Shown here: one piece after another, positions 23,596 through 31,632 of the stretch | Position numbering within the stretch: the stretch's first letter is position 1 | Layout of the letters: the number at the start of each line of letters is the position of its first letter | Position numbers and translations under genes: made by a program | The notes under the pieces: model-generated | Database searches by the model: none | What the model was told of the DNA's origin: nothing | The model's input: the letters and a program-made list of their open reading frames with translations, nothing else | DNA from: an uncultured Lachnospiraceae bacterium | Lineage (GTDB): Bacteria; Bacillota; Clostridia; Lachnospirales; Lachnospiraceae | Assembly (NCBI GenBank): GCA_910585965.1 | Contig: CAJUHH010000026.1 | Location: forward strand, 1-31,825 | DNA length: 31,825 nt | Direction of reading: 5' to 3'

Positions 23596-24410
23596 TGATT
23601 TTGGCTGACAGCCATTTACATACTTCGTATTCCGGGGATTCGGAAAGCCCTATGGAAAGCATGGTGGAAAGGGCGATAGCGATGGGAATGGAAACGCTGT
23701 GCTTTACGGAGCATATGGATATGGATTTTCCTTATGCATCGGCTGAGGAATGGGGATGTTTTGAACTGGATACGGATGCCTACCAGATGGGAATTGACCG
23801 ATGCAGGGAAAAATATGGAGGAAGGATCGGGCTGAATTTCGGTGTAGAGCTGGGCGTGCAGCCGCACATTGCCGGAAAGCTAAAAGCATATACGGAAAAG
23901 TATGATTTCGATTTTATCATCGCGTCTTCCCACATATGCAATAAAAGGGATCCTTATTATCCCGGGTTTTATGAAGGAAGAAAAGAAGAAGAGGCGTACC
24001 GCGAATATTTTCAGTCGATCCTGGACAACTTAACAGCATTCAGCGATTTCGACGTATACGGGCATCTGGATTATGTGGTGCGCTATGGGCCGGAAAAGGA
24101 CAAAAACTATTCTTACGGCCGTTATGCGGATATTCTGGATTCCATACTGCGCCGCCTGGCGGAAAGCGGAAAGGGCATAGAAATCAACACCGGGGCGATT
24201 CCCCATGGACTCCGGGAGCTGAATCCCTGCACCGACATTATCAGGCGCTACCGCGAACTGGGAGGGGAAATCATTACGGTCGGTTCGGATGCCCACGCGC
24301 CGCAGCGGATTGCGGAAGGATTTGACAGGGCGGCGGATATTTTAAGGGCTTGCGGCTATCAATATTACACTGTTTTTTCGAGCAGGCATCCGAGGCAGGT
24401 GAAATTGTAA
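23592..24410 (+). CDS. PHP-family histidinol-phosphatase
   Basis: A 272-residue metal-dependent phosphatase of the PHP family. Metal ligands are seen in ADSHLHTSYSGD (residues 5-16), FTEHMDMDFP (38-47), GVELGVQ, IASSHICN, and the C-terminal TVGSDAHAPQRIAEGF. This arrangement matches HisK-type histidinol-phosphatases, which carry out the last-but-one step of histidine synthesis; related members act on other phosphoesters. No other his gene is nearby, so the role here is less certain than the family. It overlaps mnmA by 4 nt (ATGA). Confidence 0.85.
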   Translation: MMILADSHLHTSYSGDSESPMESMVERAIAMGMETLCFTEHMDMDFPYASAEEWGCFELDTDAYQMGIDRCREKYGGRIGLNFGVELGVQPHIAGKLKAYTEKYDFDFIIASSHICNKRDPYYPGFYEGRKEEEAYREYFQSILDNLTAFSDFDVYGHLDYVVRYGPEKDKNYSYGRYADILDSILRRLAESGKGIEINTGAIPHGLRELNPCTDIIRRYRELGGEIITVGSDAHAPQRIAEGFDRAADILRACGYQYYTVFSSRHPRQVKL

Positions 24411-24458
24411 AGATTTTATAAAAAAACTGGCAAAATGCAAATATTTTTGATTTACATC

Positions 24459-24487
24459 TTGAATTTTCTGGACAAATTAGGTAAAAT
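24459..24487 (+). promoter_or_regulatory. gap promoter P1
   Basis: TTGAAT (24459-24464) and TAAAAT (24482-24487) with a 17-nt spacer, about 80 nt upstream of gap. Confidence 0.65.
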
Positions 24488-24505
24488 AATCCTGCTGATA
24501 AAGTT

Positions 24506-24535
24506 TTGACAATCGTTCAAGGATGATTGCAAAAT
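24506..24535 (+). promoter_or_regulatory. Possible gap promoter P2
   Basis: A consensus TTGACA (24506-24511) has a weaker CAAAAT (24530-24535) at 18 nt. Start would be near 24542, leaving a short leader. Confidence 0.45.
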
Positions 24536-24570
24536 AATATAAACAAATTATTTTCTAGGAGGAAACTAAA

Positions 24571-25572
24571 ATGGCAGTAAGAGTAGCAATTAATGGTTTC
24601 GGCCGTATCGGTCGTCTTGCTTTCAGACAGATGTTTGGGGCAGAAGGATACGAAGTAGTAGCAATCAACGATTTGACAAGCCCTAAGATGTTGGCGCATT
24701 TGCTGAAATACGATTCTTCACAGGGTAAATATGCAAAAGCGGATACAGTAACAGCTGGTGAAGATTCTATTACAGTTGACGGAAAGACTATTACGATCTA
24801 CAAAGAAGCAGATGCTAACAAGCTTCCTTGGGGAGAATTAAAAGTAGACGTTGTTCTGGAGTGTACAGGATTCTATACATCCAAGGACAAAGCTCAGGCA
24901 CATATCAATGCCGGCGCACGTAAGGTTGTTATTTCCGCACCTGCAGGAAATGATCTTCCTACTATCGTTTATAACGTAAACCATGATACATTGAAACCGG
25001 AAGATACGATTATCTCCGCTGCATCCTGCACGACAAACTGCCTGGCTCCTATGGCAAAAGCATTGAATGACCTGGCTGGAATCAAATCCGGCATCATGAG
25101 CACGATCCATGCTTATACAGGCGATCAGATGATCCTTGACGGACCTCAGAGAAAAGGCGATTTGAGAAGAAGCCGCGCAGGCGCTGTCAACATCGTTCCT
25201 AACTCCACAGGCGCTGCAAAAGCAATCGGCCTTGTAATTCCTGAACTGAACGGCAAACTGATCGGTTCCGCTCAGCGTGTTCCTACGCCGACTGGTTCTA
25301 CCACGATCTTAGTTGCAACGGTTGAGAAATCCGTAACAAAGGAAGAGATCAATGCAGCGATGAAAGCAGCAGCTACAGAGTCCTTCGGATATAACGAAGA
25401 CGAAATCGTTTCCTCCGATATCGTAGGAAGCACCTACGGATCGATTTTCGATGCTACACAGACAATGGTTGGGGCAGACAATCTGGTTCAGGTAGTTTCT
25501 TGGTATGACAATGAGAACTCTTACACAAGCCAGATGGTAAGAACGATCAAATACTTCTCTGAGTTAGCATAA
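24571..25572 (+). CDS. gap: Glyceraldehyde-3-phosphate dehydrogenase, type I
   Basis: A 333-residue NAD-linked glycolytic enzyme. The Rossmann motif NGFGRIGR is at 8-15 and the active-site cysteine Cys153 is in SAASCTTNCLAP. Later come IHAYTGDQ and the WYDNENSYTSQM C-terminal motif. AGGAGG precedes the ATG. Codon use differs from neighbours: many CGT/CGC arginines and more GCT/CCT/TCC codons instead of AGG/AGA-rich usage, which fits very high expression rather than transfer. It heads the gap-pgk-tpiA order and is separated from pgk by a strong hairpin. Confidence 0.98.
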   Translation: MAVRVAINGFGRIGRLAFRQMFGAEGYEVVAINDLTSPKMLAHLLKYDSSQGKYAKADTVTAGEDSITVDGKTITIYKEADANKLPWGELKVDVVLECTGFYTSKDKAQAHINAGARKVVISAPAGNDLPTIVYNVNHDTLKPEDTIISAASCTTNCLAPMAKALNDLAGIKSGIMSTIHAYTGDQMILDGPQRKGDLRRSRAGAVNIVPNSTGAAKAIGLVIPELNGKLIGSAQRVPTPTGSTTILVATVEKSVTKEEINAAMKAAATESFGYNEDEIVSSDIVGSTYGSIFDATQTMVGADNLVQVVSWYDNENSYTSQMVRTIKYFSELA

Positions 25573-25606
25573 GCTGCTATAAACTATCGTATTAAGTAAG
25601 ACCTAT

Positions 25607-25640
25607 AAAGGTCCGGTCGTATGGACCGGACCTTTCATTA
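25607..25640 (+). terminator. Strong hairpin between gap and pgk
   Basis: AAAGGTCCGGTC (25607-25618) and GACCGGACCTTT (25624-25635) form a perfect 12-bp stem with a 5-nt loop, followed by a short T-poor tail (CATTATG). It may be a partial terminator or an mRNA-stabilising or processing structure that sets gap above pgk. Confidence 0.75.
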
Positions 25641-25669
25641 TGTAAAAAAATCATATGGAGGCGATAATC

Positions 25670-26893
25670 ATGGGATTAAACAAAAAATCAGTGGATGATA
25701 TCAATGTAAGCGGAAAACGCGTATTGGTAAGATGTGATTTCAACGTTCCGTTGAAAAATGGGGAAATTACAGACGAGACGCGTATTGTAGCAGCTCTTCC
25801 TACCATCCAGAAACTGTTAAAGGACGGCGGCAAGGTAATCCTCTGCTCCCACCTTGGCAAAGTAAAGAACGGCCCCAATGAGGGAGAATCCTTAGCTCCG
25901 GTTGCAAAGAGGCTTTCTGAGAAACTAGGCAAAGAAGTAAACTTTGTTGCAGACTATAATGTAACGGGTGAAGCAGCTACGGCTGCAGTGGAAGCAATGA
26001 AAGAAGGAGATGTAGTGCTTCTCCAGAATACTCGTTTCCGTGGAAAAGAAGAAACAAAGAACGGCGAAGAGTTCAGCAAAGAACTGGCAGAACTGGCAGA
26101 CGTATATGTATGCGATGCTTTCGGTTCTTCCCATAGGGCGCATGCATCCGTTGCAGGAGTAACGGAATTCGTTCGTGCAAAAGGCGGGGAATGTGCCGTT
26201 GGATATTTGATGCAGAAAGAAATTGACTTCCTTGGGAATGCGGTGGAAAATCCGGTAAGGCCGTTTGTTGCGATCCTCGGAGGCGCGAAAGTTGCGGATA
26301 AGCTGAACGTAATCAATAACCTTCTGGAAAAATGCGATACCCTCATTATTGGCGGCGGCATGGCATTTACCTTCCTGAAAGCTAAGGGATATGAGATCGG
26401 TAATTCTTTGGTAGATGAAGAGAAGATCGATTATTGCAAGGAAATGATGGATAAAGCAGAGAAGCTCGGCAAAAAATTGCTGCTTCCTATCGACACGACG
26501 GTTGCAGCGGGCTTCCCGAACCCGATTGATGCGGATATCGAAGTATCTATGGTAGATGCGGATAAGATTCCTGCGGATAAGGAAGGCCTTGATATCGGCG
26601 AGAAGACGGCAGAATTATATGCAGATGCGGTGAAATCCGCAAAAACGGTTGTTTGGAACGGACCGATGGGTGTATTCGAAAACCCTATCCTTGCCAAAGG
26701 AACGATTGCAGTAGCAAAAGCTCTGGCAGAAACGGATGCAACAACGATTATCGGCGGCGGCGACAGCGCGGCTGCAGTAAACCAGTTGGGGTTTGCAGAT
26801 AAAATGTCCCATATTTCCACAGGCGGCGGCGCTTCTTTGGAATTCCTGGAAGGAAAAGAATTACCGGGCGTTATGGCGGCGGATGATAAATAA
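25670..26893 (+). CDS. pgk: Phosphoglycerate kinase
   Basis: A 407-residue glycolytic enzyme transferring phosphate from 1,3-bisphosphoglycerate to ADP. RVLVRCDFNVPL is near residues 17-28, CSHLGK near 59-64, LLQNTRFRGKEE near 117, and the nucleotide-binding GGGDSAAAV is in the C-terminal domain. The chosen ATG has TGGAGG 10 nt upstream. The ATG at 25655 overlaps that ribosome site. Third gene position relative to the hairpin suggests part of its mRNA comes through from gap. tpiA follows 40 nt later. Confidence 0.97.
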   Translation: MGLNKKSVDDINVSGKRVLVRCDFNVPLKNGEITDETRIVAALPTIQKLLKDGGKVILCSHLGKVKNGPNEGESLAPVAKRLSEKLGKEVNFVADYNVTGEAATAAVEAMKEGDVVLLQNTRFRGKEETKNGEEFSKELAELADVYVCDAFGSSHRAHASVAGVTEFVRAKGGECAVGYLMQKEIDFLGNAVENPVRPFVAILGGAKVADKLNVINNLLEKCDTLIIGGGMAFTFLKAKGYEIGNSLVDEEKIDYCKEMMDKAEKLGKKLLLPIDTTVAAGFPNPIDADIEVSMVDADKIPADKEGLDIGEKTAELYADAVKSAKTVVWNGPMGVFENPILAKGTIAVAKALAETDATTIIGGGDSAAAVNQLGFADKMSHISTGGGASLEFLEGKELPGVMAADDK

Positions 26894-26933
26894 GGATAAG
26901 CGGAAGAATAGATTATTGTAAGGAGAAATGAAA

Positions 26934-27683
26934 ATGGCAAGAAGAAAAATTATCGCTGGCAACTGGAAAATGAACATGACGCCCAGCGAAGCAGTTGAAT
27001 TAGTGAATACATTAAAACCTCTGGTAGTGACAGATGATGCGGATGTCGTATTCTGCGTGCCTGCGATTGACATTATCCCGGCAATGGAAGCTGCGAAAGG
27101 CACGAATATCCAGATCGGCGCAGAGAATATGTATTATGAAGAAAAAGGAGCATATACAGGGGAGATTTCTCCTAACATGCTGACCGATGCGGGCGTAAAA
27201 TATGTGATCATCGGCCATTCCGAGAGAAGAGAGTATTTTGCGGAAACAGATGAGACCGTAAATAAGAAAGTTTTGAAGGCTTTCGAGCATGAGATTACTC
27301 CTATCATCTGCTGCGGCGAATCCTTAACCCAGAGGGAGCAGGGAATTACGATTGACTGGATCCGTCAACAGATTAAGATTGCATTCTTAAATGTAACAGC
27401 TGCCCAGGCAGCAACGGCAGTCGTTGCTTATGAGCCGATCTGGGCGATCGGAACGGGCAAGACGGCAACGACGGAACAGGCACAGGAAGTCTGCAAAGCG
27501 ATCCGTGACTGCATCGCTGAGATTTATGACGAAGCGACGGCGGAAGCGATTCGTATCCAGTATGGCGGATCGGTGAACGCTGCTACGGCACCGGAATTGT
27601 TCGGACAGCCGGATATCGACGGCGGCTTGGTTGGAGGCGCTTCTTTGAAGCCTGATTTTGGAAAGATTGTGAATTATAAGTAA
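26934..27683 (+). CDS. tpiA: Triosephosphate isomerase
   Basis: A 249-residue TIM-barrel enzyme interconverting dihydroxyacetone phosphate and glyceraldehyde-3-phosphate. Catalytic residues are Lys12 (AGNWKMN), His95 (IIGHSERR) and Glu167 (VAYEPIWAIGTGK). The phosphate loop GGSVN and GLVGGASL are near the end. I choose the ATG at 26934, 8 nt after AAGGAG; the ATG at 26928 is only 2 nt from it. It closes the gap-pgk-tpiA operon and is followed by a strong terminator. Confidence 0.97.
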   Translation: MARRKIIAGNWKMNMTPSEAVELVNTLKPLVVTDDADVVFCVPAIDIIPAMEAAKGTNIQIGAENMYYEEKGAYTGEISPNMLTDAGVKYVIIGHSERREYFAETDETVNKKVLKAFEHEITPIICCGESLTQREQGITIDWIRQQIKIAFLNVTAAQAATAVVAYEPIWAIGTGKTATTEQAQEVCKAIRDCIAEIYDEATAEAIRIQYGGSVNAATAPELFGQPDIDGGLVGGASLKPDFGKIVNYK

Positions 27684-27715
27684 AACGAAAAGAAACGCTA
27701 TTAAAGTATTAATAG

Positions 27716-27758
27716 ACATCGGATATGGGAAAAATAAATCCTATATCCGATGTTTTTT
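27716..27758 (+). terminator. Terminator of the glycolytic operon
   Basis: ACATCGGATATGGG (27716-27729) pairs with CCTATATCCGATGT (27740-27753) over 14 bp with one G-U pair, followed by TTTTTT. A canonical rho-independent terminator. Confidence 0.93.
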
Positions 27759-27801
27759 ATGTGTAGGTTTATATATGGAGTTTGTGGATATGAAAAATTG
27801 C

Positions 27802-27829
27802 TTGACAAAGATAAGTATGATAATATAAT
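27802..27829 (+). promoter_or_regulatory. Promoter of the CotH-VTC-DUF4956 operon
   Basis: Consensus TTGACA (27802-27807) and consensus TATAAT (27824-27829) with a 16-nt spacer; predicted start near 27836. A sigma-A type promoter implies vegetative expression rather than a purely mother-cell one. Confidence 0.8.
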
Positions 27830-27941
27830 ATTTTGAAATAAACTGGAAATACATAAGAAACGCTATAAAGGAATAGGAAAGGGAGTCTTTAAAATTTTTA
27901 AAAATAAGGATAAAATCAGCACCTGCTGTCTGGCAGGCATT

Positions 27942-30269
27942 ATGATATTGTTGCTCTTGTTTCTGGCTCAAAAAAATACTGTTGAAACAGCTGATGGAGC
28001 AAGGCTGGAAAAGGCGGCAGATGGGCAGGAGGAAATCCGTATTCTGACGGAAAGCGGATTTTATGAAGAAGATATTTGGATAGAAGCAAAGCTGGAAAAA
28101 GAAGGAACGGTTTTTTACACTTCTGACGGATCCATGCCGGGCAGGGAAGAGGACGGAAGCACTCATTTATACAGGGAGCCGGTTTTTCTTGCGGCCGGGG
28201 ATGAGGAGACGGTAGAAATTTACCGTTTTTTTGCCGTCTATGATGACGGGACAGAGTCGGAAGTGGTGACGAATACCTATTTTATGGGGAAAAATATAAA
28301 AGACCGTTATGATACGATGGTGATCAGCCTTGCGGCGGAAGACGATGATTTGTACGGGTATGAGAATGGTATTTTTATAGAGGGAAAACTGCGGGCGGAC
28401 TGGGAAGAGGAGCATCCGGGCGAAGAGGCCGCTTTTGATGCGCCGGCCAATTATAATGTGAGGGGAAGAGAAAGCGAAAGGAAGGTCCATATAGAAATAT
28501 TTGAAGAAGATGGAAAAAGGGTGGTTGCCCAGAATGGAGGTATCCGCATTTCGGGGAATTTTACAAGGCAGTCTGAGCAGAAATCTTTTAAGCTTTATGC
28601 GAGAAAAGAATACGACGAGATGCAAAACCGATTTTGCGTTCCCTTGTTTGATGATATGCGTTCCCTGCAAGGGGGAAATATCATCGACCAGTATAAGTCG
28701 ATAAAGGTCAGAAATACGGGAAATGACCGTTCGGAAGGGTTTATCAGGGATGAACTGGGCATGCGCCTTGCATCGGAAGCCGGATTTGCGGATACCCAGT
28801 CGGTGCGGCCGGTAAGTGTATATATCAATGGCGTATACCAAGGGCTGTATTGGATGCATTCTGCCTATGATGAGGAATATTTTGAAGAAAAATACGGAAA
28901 ATACGACGGGGAAATGGTTGTTATAGGAAGCAGCGAGATGAATATGTCGGGCAGCAATGAAATGGAAAACCTTTATGCCGGGGAATATAATGAAATATAT
29001 GCAAAATACAGCGCTTTGGATTTGACGGAAGATGCGGTATGCCGGGAATTGAATGAAGCTATTGATATAGAAAATTATTTGCAGTATTATGCGTTGGAAA
29101 TCTATATGGCGAATCAGGACTGGCCCTTCAATAATATCCAGGCCTATCGGTATGTGGCGGCAGATGGCGGAGAATATAAGGAAGATACCGTGTTTGACGG
29201 AAGATACCGCTATCTTTTATATGACGTGGATACGACGATGGGGCTGGGTTCCATAAGAGAGAGCCTGAACCCGGAACAGAGCTTTGAAACTCTCGTTCTG
29301 CTGGAGGAGAGGGGATATGCGCCTTTATTTACGGCATTGATGGAACGGGAGGATTGCAGGAAATATTTTGCAGGCTACGTATGCAACTTATTAAATGGCG
29401 CATATTCTGCGGAGAATGTCGCAAATGTGCTGGAGGACATGCATCAGGAAAGAAAGAACGAAATGCTGGAATATATTGAGGAAAGCATCAGGAACCCGGA
29501 TTTGCCGGAGATCGGGGAGCCTTATCTGGAAATGCAGATGGACTGCATCAGGGCGTGGGCGGAAACAGCGCCGGAAAGCATGCTGGAAGGAATGCGACGG
29601 AAATGGCAGCTGGGCGAGGCATATACCCTTTATCTGCTGCTCCCTGACGGGGAAGGAGCCGGAATCAATGGCATGATTGTGACAGAACCTGAGTTTTCCG
29701 GCAGATACTTAAGCGGATGCGATACCTGGCTGTCGCCAGTTCTCCCGGACGGGAGAGAATTCGCCTATTGGGAAATCAACGGGGAATTATATGCGGAGGA
29801 AGAAATACGGATAGAGGAAGGAATGATTCTGGACGGCGCATTGTATGTCACCTTATATTCGGAAGAATCGGGGGCTGGTTTGGAATTAAGCCAGATCAAG
29901 GCGAAGGGAAAGGGCGACTATATCGTTCTGACCAATACTTCCCACGAGGAATTGAGTACATGGGGGTATTACCTGATGGACAAAGAAAAAACCTCCCATA
30001 TGAATTACCTGGAAGAAACTGTGCTTGCGCCAGGGGAGAGCATTCGGATCGGCTGTAAGAATTATGAAGGAGCCGATGCGTTTATGAAAGTTAATTTTAA
30101 CCTGAAACAGGGGAAAGAAGTCATGCTGGCTTATGCCGGAACCGGGATAAAGGAAAGAGTAGCGATTCCGGATCTAGGAATGGAACAGGGTGTTTACAGG
30201 AAAAATAGGATTACTGGTATTTGGCAGGAAGAAAGGGAAGCGGCTGATGGGACTGGAATACAGGAATGA
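27942..30269 (+). CDS. CotH-kinase family protein with chitobiase-like and lamin-tail domains
   Basis: At least 775 residues from the first ATG. An N-terminal hydrophobic anchor is followed by a chitobiase C-terminal-like domain (FYTSDGSMPG, about 55-110). The CotH kinase domain is about 200-520, with VRNTGNDRSEGFIRDELG (257-274), NQDWPFNNIQAYR (391-403) and LLYDVDTTMG (425-434). A C-terminal lamin-tail-like domain is about 655-760. CotH proteins are atypical kinases of spore-coat proteins. The frame is open upstream, and AAGGGAG (27879-27885) lies 8 nt before an ATT at 27894 that would start IFKNKDKISTCC, completing a positively charged signal-anchor. No ATG, GTG or TTG fits that site, and the ATG at 27942 has no good one. 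It overlaps the VTC gene by 23 nt. Confidence 0.88.
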   Translation: MILLLLFLAQKNTVETADGARLEKAADGQEEIRILTESGFYEEDIWIEAKLEKEGTVFYTSDGSMPGREEDGSTHLYREPVFLAAGDEETVEIYRFFAVYDDGTESEVVTNTYFMGKNIKDRYDTMVISLAAEDDDLYGYENGIFIEGKLRADWEEEHPGEEAAFDAPANYNVRGRESERKVHIEIFEEDGKRVVAQNGGIRISGNFTRQSEQKSFKLYARKEYDEMQNRFCVPLFDDMRSLQGGNIIDQYKSIKVRNTGNDRSEGFIRDELGMRLASEAGFADTQSVRPVSVYINGVYQGLYWMHSAYDEEYFEEKYGKYDGEMVVIGSSEMNMSGSNEMENLYAGEYNEIYAKYSALDLTEDAVCRELNEAIDIENYLQYYALEIYMANQDWPFNNIQAYRYVAADGGEYKEDTVFDGRYRYLLYDVDTTMGLGSIRESLNPEQSFETLVLLEERGYAPLFTALMEREDCRKYFAGYVCNLLNGAYSAENVANVLEDMHQERKNEMLEYIEESIRNPDLPEIGEPYLEMQMDCIRAWAETAPESMLEGMRRKWQLGEAYTLYLLLPDGEGAGINGMIVTEPEFSGRYLSGCDTWLSPVLPDGREFAYWEINGELYAEEEIRIEEGMILDGALYVTLYSEESGAGLELSQIKAKGKGDYIVLTNTSHEELSTWGYYLMDKEKTSHMNYLEETVLAPGESIRIGCKNYEGADAFMKVNFNLKQGKEVMLAYAGTGIKERVAIPDLGMEQGVYRKNRITGIWQEEREAADGTGIQE

Positions 30270-30957
30270 ACGAAAATATATGGTTTCCCCCAGGCAGATA
30301 GCCGTTCTGAGAAACAGGCTCCGCCCGCTGATGGCTCTGGATGCCCATAGCGGAGAGCGGGGGAAATATACGGTAAGAAGCGTGTATTTTGATGATTATA
30401 GGAATACCTGTTATTTTGAAAATGAAGACGGCACAAGTCCGAGGGAGAAATTCAGAATACGAATCTATAATGCCGATGAAAAGACGGTTCATTTGGAATT
30501 AAAGCGAAAAGAGGGGGGGAAGACTCATAAAGATTCCTGCCCACTTACGGTCGGCCAGTGCCAGGCTTTCTTGACGGGGAAAGGCATAACCTGTGCGGAT
30601 GGCTTTCCTCCGGTCCTTCAAAAATTTATTCTCAAATATCGAACGGAACTTTTCCGGCCGAAAGTAATTGTGGAATATGACAGGGAGCCTTATGTCTATA
30701 AGGCGGGAAATGTAAGGGTGACGTTTGATACCGATATACGTTCCTCGAACCAAGTGGAAACATTTTTTGAAAAAGATTTATTTGCAAGGCCGATTATGCC
30801 TGTAGGGTTCCATTTAATGGAAGTCAAATATGACGGGTTTTTGCCGGATATGATTTATCACAGTCTGCAAACCGGCGGCCTTTCGCAGGAAACCTTTTCC
30901 AAATACTATTTGTGCAGAAAATATAACATAGGAGGAGTAAAGAGAAATGGGTTTTAG
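30247..30957 (+). CDS. VTC-domain polyphosphate polymerase
   Basis: A 236-residue single-domain protein of the VTC/CYTH tunnel-fold type. Basic and acidic tunnel residues typical of Vtc4-like polymerases are visible: E8-R9-K10 (RNERKYMV), Arg44, Arg70 and Arg72 (KFRIRIYN), E84-K86-K88 (LELKRK), R146 (VEYDREPY), Arg157, Asp161/163, and Glu192-Lys194 (MEVKYDG). The eukaryotic enzyme makes polyphosphate from ATP; activity here is inferred. The ATG at 30247 has AGGGAAG upstream and lies inside the end of the CotH gene. The frame opens earlier at 30190, but that part overlaps CotH coding. The stop overlaps DUF4956 by 11 nt, so all three genes are translationally coupled. Confidence 0.9.
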   Translation: MGLEYRNERKYMVSPRQIAVLRNRLRPLMALDAHSGERGKYTVRSVYFDDYRNTCYFENEDGTSPREKFRIRIYNADEKTVHLELKRKEGGKTHKDSCPLTVGQCQAFLTGKGITCADGFPPVLQKFILKYRTELFRPKVIVEYDREPYVYKAGNVRVTFDTDIRSSNQVETFFEKDLFARPIMPVGFHLMEVKYDGFLPDMIYHSLQTGGLSQETFSKYYLCRKYNIGGVKRNGF

Positions 30958-31618
30958 CGATGTTTTAAAAAAATCTTTTGTACAGGCGACAACGGAAAGC
31001 ATGAGCAGGGGGGATGCTATCGCGGCTTTGATGGCGGCGTGCCTGATTGCCGTTTATATTTTTTTCATTTACCGGGTGATGACAAGAAAAGCGTTTTATA
31101 ATAAAAGCTTCAATATTTCTTTGGTGGCGCTTGCCCTGATTACGACGGCGATTATCTTATCCATCCAGTCCAGCGTAGTGATTTCCCTTGGTATGGTAGG
31201 CGCATTGTCCATTGTCCGCTTCCGTACGGCAGTAAAGGAGCCGATGGATCTGGTTTTCCTGTTCTGGTCCATCAGCATAGGAATTATATGCGGCGCAGGG
31301 CTGTTTGAGATCGCCATCTTTGCTTCTTTGCTGATTACGGCAGTCATCATAGCGTTAGATCGTTTTCCGTCCGTAAAGGCGCCGATGATTCTTGTTGTGG
31401 ACTCCGCTGACTTGGACGGCGAGGAGCAGATCATGGAAATTGTGGAAAAATACAGTACACATAGCAAAGTGAAAGCAAGGAATATGGAAGCGGAAAACCT
31501 GAATATTGTTATGGAAGTTCGCGTGAAGGAAGGGGCGGAATGCATCCGTGAAATCAGCCGGATAAACGGCGTAAAAAATGTATCCATGGTGTCCCAGGAA
31601 GGGGAAGTTACCTTCTAA
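30947..31618 (+). CDS. DUF4956 membrane protein
   Basis: A 223-residue protein with about four membrane segments (near 24-44, 56-88, 101-118 and 121-138). The conserved loop GALSIVRFRTAVKEPMDLVF (86-105) is the hallmark of DUF4956. A C-terminal soluble domain of about 75 residues looks ferredoxin-like (alternating strands and helices). The Arg-rich loop and its partner VTC protein suggest a membrane component for polyphosphate or another phosphate polymer; this is inference. AGGAGGAG precedes the ATG, which lies inside the VTC gene. It ends the operon, and repeat copy B begins about 15 nt downstream. Confidence 0.88.
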   Translation: MGFSDVLKKSFVQATTESMSRGDAIAALMAACLIAVYIFFIYRVMTRKAFYNKSFNISLVALALITTAIILSIQSSVVISLGMVGALSIVRFRTAVKEPMDLVFLFWSISIGIICGAGLFEIAIFASLLITAVIIALDRFPSVKAPMILVVDSADLDGEEQIMEIVEKYSTHSKVKARNMEAENLNIVMEVRVKEGAECIREISRINGVKNVSMVSQEGEVTF

Positions 31619-31632
31619 GGAAAGAGGGATTT

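Noticed and set aside
28167..28859. 230-codon minus-strand ORF
   Set aside because: It is antisense to the CotH domain, where conserved motifs lie on the plus strand.
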